This document shows positions 8,781 to 16,813 of a stretch of DNA of 64,000 nucleotides, piece after piece. The DNA lies in contig CAVTLG010000002.1 of the NCBI GenBank assembly GCA_963735495.1, positions 1,364,001-1,428,000 on the forward strand, written 5' to 3'. The notes beneath the pieces are model-generated. The model made no database searches and was not told the DNA's origin. It saw only the letters and a list, made by a program, of their open reading frames with translations. This DNA is from CAVTLG01 sp963735495 (GTDB lineage: Bacteria > Chloroflexota > Ktedonobacteria > Ktedonobacterales > Ktedonobacteraceae). Within the stretch, counting starts at the first letter, position 1. Each line of letters starts with the position of its first letter. The position numbers were made by a program, and so were the translations under genes.

Positions 8781-9356
8781 TTACACTGTCGTTTTCAAAA
8801 AGCCGAGTTGCTCTAACGCCATATACGCGGCGGCTAGTTGACCCTGGACAGAGAATTGGCCGCCATGCATCAATTGCAAGAGTTCAGCCGGTGTGACCAG
8901 CATATTTTCAATCACTTCAGCCGGATCAATTTTCTGGCTGCCGGTTTTCTGTACATCGCGCGCCAGGAACCACCAGGCGCGGGTAACGGCACTCGTAGGG
9001 TTAGCAATCATCTGCCCCAATGGCTTGATATTCTCTGGTGAGACACTGTAACCGGTTTCTTCCATCAATTCGCGCTGCGCCGCCTGTAATGGATCATCCT
9101 CATCCTCATCAATGCCGCCAGCCGGGAATTCCAGCACCTCAAGACCTATACCGTGCTTGTATTGTTTATTGATAATGAAATGTCCATCTTCTGTAATCGG
9201 CACGATACCGACCCAACCACGATTCTCAATGATATAGTACTCTGAAAGAATAGTTCCCTCCGGCAGTTCGATCTGCTCGCAACGCAGCTTTAGATATGGT
9301 GTATCGAGTACTTGCCGAGATGAAAGTGTTTTCCATCCATGATCGCGTTGTGTCAT
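8781..9356 (-). CDS. Nudix hydrolase, ADP-ribose pyrophosphatase-like
   Basis: A 191-residue Nudix enzyme, expected to hydrolyse ADP-ribose or a similar nucleoside diphosphate linked to another group. The Nudix box is G-x5-D-x7-RELMEETGY, with the first Glu of the consensus replaced by Asp but the catalytic REx2EE intact. Upstream motifs (EYYIIENRGWVGIVP, QYKHGIGLEVLEFPAGG) are those of the ADPRase subgroup. The ATG at 9356 is preferred to an in-frame start 18 bases earlier, because AAGGGA precedes it by 7 bases. It lies 58 bases downstream of tlyA in the same direction. Confidence 0.9.
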   Translation of the reverse strand: MTQRDHGWKTLSSRQVLDTPYLKLRCEQIELPEGTILSEYYIIENRGWVGIVPITEDGHFIINKQYKHGIGLEVLEFPAGGIDEDEDDPLQAAQRELMEETGYSVSPENIKPLGQMIANPTSAVTRAWWFLARDVQKTGSQKIDPAEVIENMLVTPAELLQLMHGGQFSVQGQLAAAYMALEQLGFLKTTV

Positions 9357-9414
9357 AATTATTCCCTTGTACAAAATGATACGTTGTTTCCAGCGCCCGG
9401 TTACAAGCCAGGCT

Positions 9415-10186
9415 CTACTCCATCTCTATAGTAGGACGAAATCTGAGCAGAAAAAGGAATTCACGATTGCCATCGCGTCCTAGAATGGGCGATGCAATCT
9501 CGCCATCGACCTGGAGCGCAGTATGCAGCGGGACCCAGATGCGCAATTCCTGCAACACACGACTATGCACCTGTGGATCGCTAATGATGCCTGCTCCCCT
9601 GTCAACTTCAGCCTTTCCTGCTTCAAATTGTGGCTTGACCAGGGCCACAACCCAGGTCTTCGGATCTGGGGTAAGCAGCGGAACAAGTGCAGGCAACACC
9701 AGGCGCAGCGAGATGAATGATACATCGATGACCGCACATTGCATGCGTTCAGGCAGTTCAGCCAGGTGACGGATATTTGTACGCTCCATGACGACGACGC
9801 GCGGATCATTGCGCAATGTCCAGGCCAGTTGTCCATGACCGACATCGACCGCGTAGACGCGCTGCGCTCCCCGCTCTAACAGACATTGGGTAAAGCCCCC
9901 GGTCGATGCGCCTACATCAATGGCGAGCAGTCCCGTTGGGTCAAGCTGAAAGCTATCCAATGCCTTTTTCGAGCTTCAGACCACCGCGACTGACATATTT
10001 CAGTTCGGGCGTCACCTCAGCCAGGTGACAATGGGCATCGAGCGGGACGAGCGTGCCAGGCTTATCCACCAGTCGCTCCCCTACATAAACCTGCCCGGCC
10101 ATGATGAGGGCGCGTGCACGCTCACGGCTAGGCGCCAGCCCCAATCGCACTAATGCGACATCCAACCTCTCTTTATGCGCTGCCAT
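9415..10186 (-). pseudogene. tlyA: TlyA-type rRNA 2'-O-methyltransferase, split by a one-base frameshift
   Basis: TlyA proteins join an N-terminal S4 RNA-binding domain to an FtsJ/RrmJ-like methyltransferase and methylate ribosomal RNA riboses; older annotation calls them hemolysins. Both halves are present but in different frames. Residues from ATG 10186 give the S4 domain up to YVSRGGLKLEK, then hit a stop at 9953. The second half (DSFQLDPTGLLAIDVGAST onward, to 9415) carries the SAM-binding motif DVGASTGGFT and the Lys of LVKPQFE. The break is in an A5 run near 9967-9971: removing one A restores KLEKALDSF, the expected family sequence. It is either a real mutation, or an error in a homopolymer; recoding would need a +1 shift, which is unusual. 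Start chosen by AAAGGG 6 bases upstream. Confidence 0.85.
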
Positions 10187-10493
10187 AAAAAACCCTTTCA
10201 GGGGACCCACATGCCTTCAGGCTGCGGGAAGAATGCAAGGCACCCGCAGGTGCGCATACCTATAGCCGTCTGCACGATGCACCCGACGCAGATACTTGGG
10301 ATGGATGTCCACCTTGCCCAGACGGAATGAGGGACGGTGACGGATCGCAATGCGCCCGTGAAACGTTCCCTTTGGTACCTAATTTCTTCCCGAACGTAGC
10401 CTGTGTTTCAAGACTGAGACTGGTCAGGATAGAGCCTGTCTCTGCAAGCCCGTCGCCTTCAGGCGATTGGGTTCCTGACACTTCCCTTTCGCC
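10187..10493. other. gap between tlyA and the ROK kinase, hairpin and possible gene debris
   Basis: A 307-base gap. Right after the ROK stop codon the minus strand has a hairpin, ATCGCC-TGAA-GGCGAC (about 10451-10466). Further down, a minus-strand frame without a start reads like protein (RLGKVDIHPKYLRRVHRADG, then a stop near 10218), which might be debris of a transposon or other gene. A 73-codon frame (10260-10481) has no ribosome site. Nothing here is certain. Confidence 0.4.
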
Positions 10494-11540
10494 TTATTGG
10501 TTATAATAAATAAGCGCACCTGCGCCGACCAACCCCACATCAGAGCCCAGTTCCGCCATCACAATCTGTGTACTCTCACGGGGTACGCTCATCGCGCGCT
10601 CTTGCACAATGCGCCTGGCCGGTTCTAAGAGGGGCGCGCCCGTCTGTGTAACGCCACCACCCAGAATGATTATTTCTGGATTAAATAGATGGATCACATT
10701 CACCAACCCTACCCCGAGTGCCTCGGCGGCCAGCGCGATGATTTCACGCGCTTCAGGAATACCAGCTTGTGCAGCATCCGCAACCAGACGCGCGTTAACA
10801 TGTATAGGCGAAGCAGCCATGCGACTACTATCGGCAGGCGTATCGGTTGTCTTATCAGTCGAGGGATGGCTCAAGGCAAACGCGAGCAGAGCATCGGCTT
10901 TACCCAGCACGATCAGCTCGTTGGCGCGGCGCGCAATAGCTGTACCCGAGGTAATACTCTCCAGACACCCAATATTACCACAATTACAGCGTGGACCCCG
11001 CCAATCGACAGTCATATGCCCGATCTCAGCAGCGGTACCTGCAATGCCGTCCAGAATCTTACCGTTGGTAATAACGCCACCGCCAATACCGGTACTGATG
11101 GTAATATAGACTATCTCCTGACTACCATGTCCTGCACCAAACATCTGCTCAGCGAGTGCTGCGGCATTGGCATCGTTTTCAAGAAAAATAGGCAGATCAA
11201 AATGCGCTTGAAACATGTCACGCAGCGGAATGTTCTGCCATCCGGGCAGATTTGGTGGCGAGAACACAATGCCAGTACGTCCATTGAGTGGTCCTGGGGC
11301 ACCAATGCCAATACCGGCGATGTGCTCTCGTGGAACATTTGCTGCTGTCAGAGCCTCCTGTACAGCGAGAAACATACGCGGAATGATACGCTCAGGCGTT
11401 GGGTTCTCGCCTGTGAGCAATCCGACTCGCGACAGGAGAGTAGCGCCACGTAGTACCGCAGTGCGAATCTGAGTTCCGCCCAGGTCAACACCGACTACGA
11501 GAGGGAGTGTATCAGACACCTGGAAATTCTGTCTAAGCAC
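10494..11540 (-). CDS. ROK-family sugar kinase, probable glucokinase
   Basis: A 348-residue ROK protein, most likely an ATP-dependent glucokinase feeding glycolysis. It has the N-terminal phosphate-binding motif VVGVDLGGTQIRTAVL, ENDANAAALAEQ with the catalytic Asp, the TGIGGGVI loop, EIGHM with the zinc-ligand His, and the zinc motif CNCGNIGCLES (C-x-C-G-x2-G-C-x-E). There is no N-terminal DNA-binding domain, so it is an enzyme and not a ROK repressor. An insertion of about 25 polar residues follows residue 235. The start is GTG at 11540 with AAGGAT 8 bases upstream. Confidence 0.9.
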   Translation of the reverse strand: MLRQNFQVSDTLPLVVGVDLGGTQIRTAVLRGATLLSRVGLLTGENPTPERIIPRMFLAVQEALTAANVPREHIAGIGIGAPGPLNGRTGIVFSPPNLPGWQNIPLRDMFQAHFDLPIFLENDANAAALAEQMFGAGHGSQEIVYITISTGIGGGVITNGKILDGIAGTAAEIGHMTVDWRGPRCNCGNIGCLESITSGTAIARRANELIVLGKADALLAFALSHPSTDKTTDTPADSSRMAASPIHVNARLVADAAQAGIPEAREIIALAAEALGVGLVNVIHLFNPEIIILGGGVTQTGAPLLEPARRIVQERAMSVPRESTQIVMAELGSDVGLVGAGALIYYNQ

Positions 11541-11890
11541 GCTATTTTATCCTTCACAACCTGGCTCAGGGTATAAGTTCATCTACGAGAAATGATACTG
11601 CATTTGGTACAAGTGGACAAGGTGGGCGTGTGGAACGCCGAGAAGCATGTTCATGTCTCTCTATCCAATCATACACTGTCAATTTTGCCTGCCAGATACG
11701 TTTATAATCTTAGGGAACTATGTACAAGCTCATAAGTTGCTTTGTGCTACCGTTTTCTCGCGCTCATCTGGAGTCGTGCAGATCTTCAAGGGGAGCTGAA
11801 TAGTCACACAATATTTTGCGCACTGCGTTAGTGGATAAGGTATTGCATCTATTTGGTAAAGATCATCACCTCACAGTGATAAACTAAGCA
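11541..11890. other. non-coding gap
   Basis: About 350 bases between the divergent ROK kinase and small membrane protein genes. I see no gene, no strong hairpin and no repeat shared with the rest of the window. It must hold the ROK promoter, but I cannot place it with confidence. Confidence 0.4.
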
Positions 11891-11919
11891 TTGACACTCA
11901 CAGATACCCCATGTACTAT
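11891..11919 (+). promoter_or_regulatory. promoter of the small membrane protein gene
   Basis: Consensus -35 TTGACA (11891-11896), 17-base spacer, TACTAT (11914-11919), about 60 bases before the start codon at 11982. Confidence 0.6.
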
Positions 11920-11981
11920 TGCCCTAAGCAGAGGTATTGCATCGCTATCATCGTAGACTCTACCATAAGAAGGAGAACGAA

Positions 11982-12305
11982 ATGACTGGCAGTCAGTATT
12001 CGTCGGTTAGTGCCATCGGTACAACGGCCTTTCTCATTGCAGGAGCTATAAGCCTGGCAATTTTTATCTTTTCCATCGTCGTGGCCTGGAGGATTTTTGC
12101 TAAAACAGGCTACAGTGGTGCGTTGAGCTTGCTACTCCTTGTCCCTATTGCCAACCTTATCGTCATCTTAGTACTGGCCTTTTCTGAGTGGCCTGTGCAG
12201 AGAGAACTCAACGCGTTACGTCAGCAGGCAGCAATGAGACCTCCACAGTATCCGCCACAGGGTCCACAATATCCATCAGGTCCGCAGTACCCGCAATATC
12301 GCTAA
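11982..12305 (+). CDS. small two-helix membrane protein with Pro/Gln/Tyr tail
   Basis: A 107-residue protein of unknown function. Two hydrophobic segments (about residues 14-37 and 47-68) are separated by a short loop with AWRIFAKTGYSG, a pattern common in small bacterial membrane proteins where a Lys-Ala-Gly-type loop precedes a second helix. The last 25 residues are a Pro-Gln-Tyr repeat (PPQYPPQGPQYPSGPQYPQ), probably a flexible cytoplasmic or surface tail. The start is fixed by AAGGAG 6 bases before ATG 11982; the frame is open upstream, but without another site. It is monocistronic and ends in a shared terminator with the convergent stress-protein gene. Confidence 0.82.
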   Translation: MTGSQYSSVSAIGTTAFLIAGAISLAIFIFSIVVAWRIFAKTGYSGALSLLLLVPIANLIVILVLAFSEWPVQRELNALRQQAAMRPPQYPPQGPQYPSGPQYPQYR

Positions 12306-12331
12306 ACAAACATTCATTTATATCAATATGA

Positions 12332-12399
12332 AGATACAACACAAAGGGCGTTTTTTGTAACTCTTACTCAAGGAAAGAGACGCCTTCTGTGTTGTATCT
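12332..12399. terminator. long hairpin between convergent genes
   Basis: AGATACAACACA plus GGCG (12332-12350) pairs with CGCC plus TGTGTTGTATCT (12381-12399) around a loop of 30 bases that starts with six T. It stands between two converging genes and should stop transcripts from both sides. Confidence 0.65.
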
Positions 12400-12441
12400 A
12401 CAATTGGACTGATTATCTGATATTACGTTCTGTCATGGATA

Positions 12442-13497
12442 TCAATACTGCTCGATGCGTGTTTGAGTTTCCTGGAGTTCTGCCTGAGTTGCTTGAAGCT
12501 CCGTTTGAAGTTCTTGCAACTGCTGTCTGGACGATTGAAGCTGGGACTCATGCTGCTTCGCGGCTTGTAGTCGAGCCTTAGCATCTTGAAGCTGCTGTTG
12601 GGTCGACTGAAGTCTTTGCTGGAGCCGTTGCAGCTTATTGGTATACTCAGGAACAACTCCACCAGCTTGCACCGGTTGAGTTTCAGATGTAGGTCCAGGA
12701 GTAACTCCGTCTGATAACGCTGCTGGGTCTGTAGTCTTTTGCTCAGGAACAACTACGCGATCTTCTTGAAGATTGCCAGGCTCTGCCGTGTCCTCAGGAA
12801 CCATCGGCTGCGTTGTGCGATCCTCTGTAGCGTTCTCAGGAAGACCAGTGCTGTTTTGAGCAGCCTGATTTTCAGCTTCCTGCTCTGGTGTCATCACGTT
12901 ATATGCTGGGCTTTGCTGCTCTGAGCTGTACGTCGGCATGGCTGGTCGTTCGGTCTGCGTATCAACATTTTCCTCTGGGATAACTATCTCTTGCTGGTGA
13001 TCATCCACAAAATGCTCTCCAGCAACTTGAGGCTGTGGTTGCTCCTGCCAGTTTTGCGGATCATGTTGCTCTACAACGTTTGGCTGAGTGTAATCGGGAG
13101 ATTGCTGTACAGGATTTATGGTGCCATTGGATGATGGGGCATTAGCTCCAGTGCCGTATGCGCCATATTGATACAGAATGCTCAATGCTTCCCGTTCACG
13201 ATTTGGAGCTCTGACGACCAGGATTGTATTCCCATTCACGTATTCGTCTGCATAATATTGAACTTCTTCATCCGATAAACCCATAGTAGTAAGGTCGTTG
13301 GCAAGGTTGCTTGCATTAGTATTCGTTCCGGTGAATAGACTCTTGAGATCATCAAAAAAACCTCCAGGGCTACCAGAAGCTGAATAATGAACGCTTTCAT
13401 GCTCAAATCCAGCGTTGTATAATGCTTCCATTGCCTGCTCTGCGGCAGAGCGGTCTGTGAAAACGCCTACGACATTAGCGGTTGGAGTCACTGACAT
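12442..13497 (-). CDS. YflT/GSP17M-like stress domain fused to an acidic linker and coiled coil
   Basis: A 351-residue protein. Residues 1-110 match the general-stress protein 17M/YflT fold: VVGVFTDRSAAEQAMEALYNAGF at the start, then MGLSDEEVQYYADEYVNGNTILVV. The middle (about 115-275) is a Pro/Gln/Glu-rich disordered linker. The end (about 280-350) is a heptad-rich coiled coil full of Gln and Leu (LQRLQQRLQSTQQQLQDAK). The fold is found alone in Gram-positive stress proteins; here the coiled coil suggests oligomers or a partner. Good site AAAGGAG, 9 bases from the ATG at 13497. Function is not known beyond the family link to general stress. Confidence 0.8.
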   Translation of the reverse strand: MSVTPTANVVGVFTDRSAAEQAMEALYNAGFEHESVHYSASGSPGGFFDDLKSLFTGTNTNASNLANDLTTMGLSDEEVQYYADEYVNGNTILVVRAPNREREALSILYQYGAYGTGANAPSSNGTINPVQQSPDYTQPNVVEQHDPQNWQEQPQPQVAGEHFVDDHQQEIVIPEENVDTQTERPAMPTYSSEQQSPAYNVMTPEQEAENQAAQNSTGLPENATEDRTTQPMVPEDTAEPGNLQEDRVVVPEQKTTDPAALSDGVTPGPTSETQPVQAGGVVPEYTNKLQRLQQRLQSTQQQLQDAKARLQAAKQHESQLQSSRQQLQELQTELQATQAELQETQTRIEQY

Positions 13498-13751
13498 TGT
13501 GCTTGCTCCTTTGATAACACTCTATAAGGCATAGAGTCATAAGAAATGGGTATTGGCCCCAAACTACTTATTTTGCCGAGTATCTTTAGGTTTCACGCAG
13601 CACTGGACCAAAAAGATGCACTTGAGAGGATGCGCAGCATTTTCAAGGTTCCTGGTGCTAAAATCTCGCTGGTAATAATCAACTATGCGCGTTTTTGGCA
13701 TCTCCTACAGGCAATACTGTATGCCCGCTTACTTTTTACACGTTGCGCTAC
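13498..13751. other. non-coding gap upstream of HxlR and stress genes
   Basis: Divergent intergenic region. Besides the HxlR promoter to its right I see no gene, repeat or strong hairpin. A pair of inverted 8-base copies, CTTAACCA (13779-13786) and TGGTTAAG (13844-13851), lies between that promoter and the HxlR start and could be an operator, but 57 bases apart is far. Confidence 0.35.
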
Positions 13752-13780
13752 TTGCCTTAGAGCTAGAATCATGGTATACT
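13752..13780 (+). promoter_or_regulatory. promoter of the HxlR-HIT operon
   Basis: TTGCCT (13752-13757), 17 bases, TATACT (13775-13780), 86 bases before the HxlR start. Confidence 0.6.
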
Positions 13781-13866
13781 TAACCAAGCATTAATGGAGC
13801 GTGTATCCTGGTATTTTAGTATCTCTTCCGGCAAATTTATAGCTGGTTAAGAAATGGTAGGCGAAT

Positions 13867-14265
13867 ATGGCGATGAAGCCGACCGAAAACACAATAACTT
13901 CTACATCAATGGCTACACAGAGCTGTCCGCGTTACGAGCATGCTATTCAAGTGCTGGGGAAACGTTGGACGGGCTTATTGCTTGACGCGCTTATGCAAGG
14001 TCCACGGCGCTTCTGTGAGTTAACCGTATTGGTCGATGGCCTGTCTGATCGTGTACTGAGTGACCGCCTGCGTGAGTTGGAGCTTGAGGGCGTCATTCAG
14101 CGCGTCGTGTATCCGCAGATTCCTGTACGCGTCGAGTATCAACTCACCGAAAAGGGCTATGCATTGAAACCCGTGATCGACGCAATTCATGTCTGGGCCG
14201 CAGCGTGGGTGGATATCTCTCCTGAGATGTCCGAGGCACCAGCATATACAGAGCACACTAACTAG
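13867..14265 (+). CDS. HxlR-family transcriptional regulator
   Basis: A 132-residue winged-helix regulator. The HxlR hallmark is intact: CPRYEHAIQVLGKRWTGLL near residue 20, with the conserved Cys at the start and GKRW; then GPRRFCELTVLVDGLSDRVLSDRLRELELEGVIQR, the recognition helix and wing. HxlR proteins sense aldehydes, oxidants or electrophiles through that Cys, but the signal here is unknown. The HIT gene follows 14 bases later and is the only obvious co-transcribed partner. Confidence 0.93.
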   Translation: MAMKPTENTITSTSMATQSCPRYEHAIQVLGKRWTGLLLDALMQGPRRFCELTVLVDGLSDRVLSDRLRELELEGVIQRVVYPQIPVRVEYQLTEKGYALKPVIDAIHVWAAAWVDISPEMSEAPAYTEHTN

Positions 14266-14279
14266 AGGCTATGTGATCG

Positions 14280-14792
14280 ATGGAAAATTTATGGGCCCCC
14301 TGGCGTATGGCTTTTATCGAACCAGACAAGCCACGCTCCCCCGAATGCGTTTTTTGCACACAGCCAGCTGAGCAGCAAGATGCGAAACATCATATCCTCT
14401 ATCGGGGCGAACACTGTTTTATGATGCTGAATTTGTACCCTTATAATAACGGACATCTGATGGTGGCACCTTATGCACATGTGGGGAGTTTTGAGCTGCT
14501 CAGCGCGGCTACGCTGGTGGACCTGACTGCTCAAACGCAGTTGGCGCTACGCGCGTTGCGTCTGGCGATGAAACCTGATGGTTTCAACATGGGGATTAAT
14601 CAGGGCAAGGTAGCGGGTGCTGGTTTCGCTGAGCACATCCATTTTCATGTTGTACCGCGCTGGAATGGCGATACCAACTTCATGCCCGTGCTCGCCGACA
14701 TTAAGGTGATGCCAGAACATCTGGATGTGGTGTACCAGAAGCTGCTCGCAGCGCTGGCGAGCCTGCGCGACGAGCCGACCTCCTCATTGTGA
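14280..14792 (+). CDS. HIT-family nucleotide hydrolase/phosphorylase (Ap4A type)
   Basis: A 170-residue histidine-triad protein. The catalytic triad is HIHFHVVPRW near residue 121, the substrate loop is NLYPYNNGHLMVAP, and the N-terminus MENLWAPWRMAFIE plus a CVFC pair is that of the bacterial branch related to Ap4A phosphorylase (Rv2613c-like). The likely substrate is diadenosine tetraphosphate or another dinucleoside polyphosphate. It is the second gene of the HxlR operon. Its stop is only 3 bases from the stop of the converging PhoB-like gene, so there is no room for a terminator. Confidence 0.93.
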   Translation: MENLWAPWRMAFIEPDKPRSPECVFCTQPAEQQDAKHHILYRGEHCFMMLNLYPYNNGHLMVAPYAHVGSFELLSAATLVDLTAQTQLALRALRLAMKPDGFNMGINQGKVAGAGFAEHIHFHVVPRWNGDTNFMPVLADIKVMPEHLDVVYQKLLAALASLRDEPTSSL

Positions 14793-14795
14793 GAC

Positions 14796-15533
14796 TCACC
14801 AACGAAAAACGTAACCGACACCGCGTACCGTCTGGATCAGTTTAGGATTCGCCGGGTCCTCTTCCAGTTTTTCACGCAGCCAGCGTATATGCACGTCAAC
14901 CGTACGCGTGTCGCCTGCATAGTCGTAACCCCAGACATTGTGTAAGAGTTGATCTCGTGTGAGTACAGTACCACGATTGCGTACAAGATAGGTCAACAAG
15001 TCGAACTGCTTGGGTTGTAACTCCAGGTCTACCCCACGACAATTAACACGTCTGCCTGCCAGGTCGATGCGTAATGGCCCTGCTAGCAGCTCGCGATTGG
15101 GTGGACGTACCTCTTGGGGGACTTCCGCCGGGGCTGTGCGCTCATCATTGTTGCTTGGATAGTCGGCACGGCGCAGCAAGGCACGCACGCGTGCCAGCAA
15201 TTCGCGCCGTCCGAAGGGCTTTGTGACATAATCATCCGCGCCTACTTCCAGGCCAACCACTTTATCAATCTCTTCGCCCTTTGCAGTAAGCATGATAATG
15301 GGAATCGTGGCTGTATCATCCTCGCGCCGCAATTGCCGACAGATTTCCAGGCCATCCATGCCCGGTAGCATAATGTCCAGGATGATCAGATCAGGAGCCT
15401 CTTTGTGGGTAGCCTCCAATGCGCTGACGCCGTCTGATGCCGTGATTACCTGATAACCAGCCTGTTCTAGATTATAGGCAATCGTTTCCACCAGTACAGC
15501 CTCATCATCAACCACCAGGATTTTTCGCGCCAC
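14796..15533 (-). CDS. PhoB/PhoP-like response regulator of the pst operon
   Basis: A 245-residue OmpR-family response regulator with receiver (acidic pair in VVDDE, phospho-acceptor Asp in LIILDIMLPG, Lys in DDYVTKPFG), a linker of about 35 residues, and a winged helix ending in GDTRTVDVHIRWLREKLEEDP. I take GTG at 15533 as the start because AGGAGG lies 6 bases before it; a TTG at 15560 overlaps the pstB stop but has no site. As the last gene of the pst operon it is the natural candidate for the phosphate regulator that binds the TTAAC repeats before pstS. No partner histidine kinase of the PhoR type is adjacent. Confidence 0.92.
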   Translation of the reverse strand: MARKILVVDDEAVLVETIAYNLEQAGYQVITASDGVSALEATHKEAPDLIILDIMLPGMDGLEICRQLRREDDTATIPIIMLTAKGEEIDKVVGLEVGADDYVTKPFGRRELLARVRALLRRADYPSNNDERTAPAEVPQEVRPPNRELLAGPLRIDLAGRRVNCRGVDLELQPKQFDLLTYLVRNRGTVLTRDQLLHNVWGYDYAGDTRTVDVHIRWLREKLEEDPANPKLIQTVRGVGYVFRW

Positions 15534-15556
15534 TGTCGCCTCCTGCTTGTGCGCTA

Positions 15557-16468
15557 TCAACCGAAGCGACCGCTGATATAGTCCTCGGTTTCTTTTCTTT
15601 GTGGATGCTCAAAGAGTGTCACGGTCGGAGCTATTTCGATCAATTTGCCGCTGAGAAAGAAGCCCGTGTACTGTGAAACACGTGATGCCTGCTGCATATT
15701 ATGCGTCACGATCACGATGGTGTAATCTTTGACCAGCTCGTTAATCAGTTCTTCAATCTTCAGGGTCGCAATGGGATCGAGTGCGGAAGCTGGTTCGTCC
15801 ATTAGCAGTACATCTGGCTTGACTGCCAGCGCGCGTGCGATACACAGACGCTGCTGCTGTCCACCGGAGAGGCCGAGCGCCGAACCGTTCAGCCGATCCT
15901 TCACTTCATCCCACAGTGCGGCTCCGCGCAGGCTCTGCTCGACGGTCTCCTTGATATACTTGCCGGATTTGCCTTGTACGCGCAGACCGTAAGCCACATT
16001 TTCAAAGATGGATTTCGGGAATGGATTGGGACGCTGAAAGACCATCCCTACGCGCTGTCTCAGCAGCACGACGTCGGTGGCTTTGTCATAGATATTTTCG
16101 TTATTCATATGCGCGTATCCCTCCGTGCGCGTACCGGGGATAAGGTCGTTCATGCGATTGAGCGTACGTAAAAATGTTGATTTGCCACACCCGGATGGTC
16201 CAATCAGGGCAGTGACCTGGCGCTCGCGTATAGGTATGGCAATATCATACAGCGCCTGCTTGGTTTTATAGAAAAAGTTGAGATGTTCAACGTTAATCTT
16301 CAGGTTGGCATTTGCATCTAAAAGCGTCTGAGCAGCAACTTTTCTATGGACAAGATCGGTAGGTGAAACTTCGGGGGTCTGTGCTGCACTGGGCGTGCTT
16401 TGACCTCCTGGCGTTATTTGTACGACGTCCAGTTGCTGTTGATTCAGGCGGCCTGGTTCTGATGACAT
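15557..16468 (-). CDS. pstB: phosphate ABC transporter ATPase PstB
   Basis: The 303-residue ATPase that energises phosphate uptake by the PstSCAB importer on the inner face of the membrane. Walker A GPSGCGKSTFLRTLNR, signature LSGGQQQRLCIARAL, Walker B VLLMDEPASALDP and the switch His in IVTHNMQQ are all intact. It is about 45 residues longer than usual at the N-terminus; the extra part is Gln/Thr/Pro-rich and probably disordered. ATG 16468 has GGAGGA 9 bases upstream. It follows the small orphan gene by 39 bases and precedes the response regulator. Confidence 0.95.
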   Translation of the reverse strand: MSSEPGRLNQQQLDVVQITPGGQSTPSAAQTPEVSPTDLVHRKVAAQTLLDANANLKINVEHLNFFYKTKQALYDIAIPIRERQVTALIGPSGCGKSTFLRTLNRMNDLIPGTRTEGYAHMNNENIYDKATDVVLLRQRVGMVFQRPNPFPKSIFENVAYGLRVQGKSGKYIKETVEQSLRGAALWDEVKDRLNGSALGLSGGQQQRLCIARALAVKPDVLLMDEPASALDPIATLKIEELINELVKDYTIVIVTHNMQQASRVSQYTGFFLSGKLIEIAPTVTLFEHPQRKETEDYISGRFG

Positions 16469-16507
16469 AAGGTTATTTCCTCCCGAGGGACTCCTCTACT
16501 CTTCATT

Positions 16508-16729
16508 TTATGCTAATTGGTACTCTTTGTGCAATGGAATGGATGCATCAACGATCAGGCGATCTGCCAGCACGACAAGCCGGATGTAGCGTCCGGCCAG
16601 GGCTTTGCTAATAAAGTAGGGTCGCCCCTCATATGAAATGTGACCACTGCGTGCCACTTTACGCGAGAAAATGCTCGCACCCTCTGGTAGCTGTGTATTT
16701 CCGTTGCTGAGGGATTCTGTTGAGACGTT
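16508..16729 (-). CDS. small orphan beta-barrel-like protein inside the pst operon
   Basis: A 73-residue frame between pstA and pstB, same direction. The core SRKVARSGHISYEGRPYFIS-KALAGRYIRLVVLADRLIV resembles the small C-terminal barrel found after the catalytic core of IS481/Mu-type transposases, which has the same SYxGRxYxVSxALAG pattern. No catalytic part is present, so this is either a domesticated barrel or a chance relative. ATG 16729 with GAGGTG 10 bases upstream is my choice; a GTG 36 bases earlier (16765) is possible. Its place inside a functional operon suggests that it is expressed together with the transporter; role unknown. Confidence 0.65.
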   Translation of the reverse strand, partial: NVSTESLSNGNTQLPEGASIFSRKVARSGHISYEGRPYFISKALAGRYIRLVVLADRLIVDASIPLHKEYQLA

Positions 16730-16813
16730 CATAGAGAACTTGCACCTCAAATCCTTTCGTGCCACCCGCTGGCACCTGTACGAGAACCTACCGGGATAGC
16801 CAGGAGTAGCGTG

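Noticed and set aside
9953..9972. programmed frameshift in tlyA
   Set aside because: A +1 shift would be needed and no slow codon or stimulating structure is evident; a single-base insertion in A5 is simpler.
10260..10481. 73-codon minus-strand frame between tlyA and the ROK gene
   Set aside because: No ribosome site and begins within a hairpin; a neighbouring frame reads more like protein.
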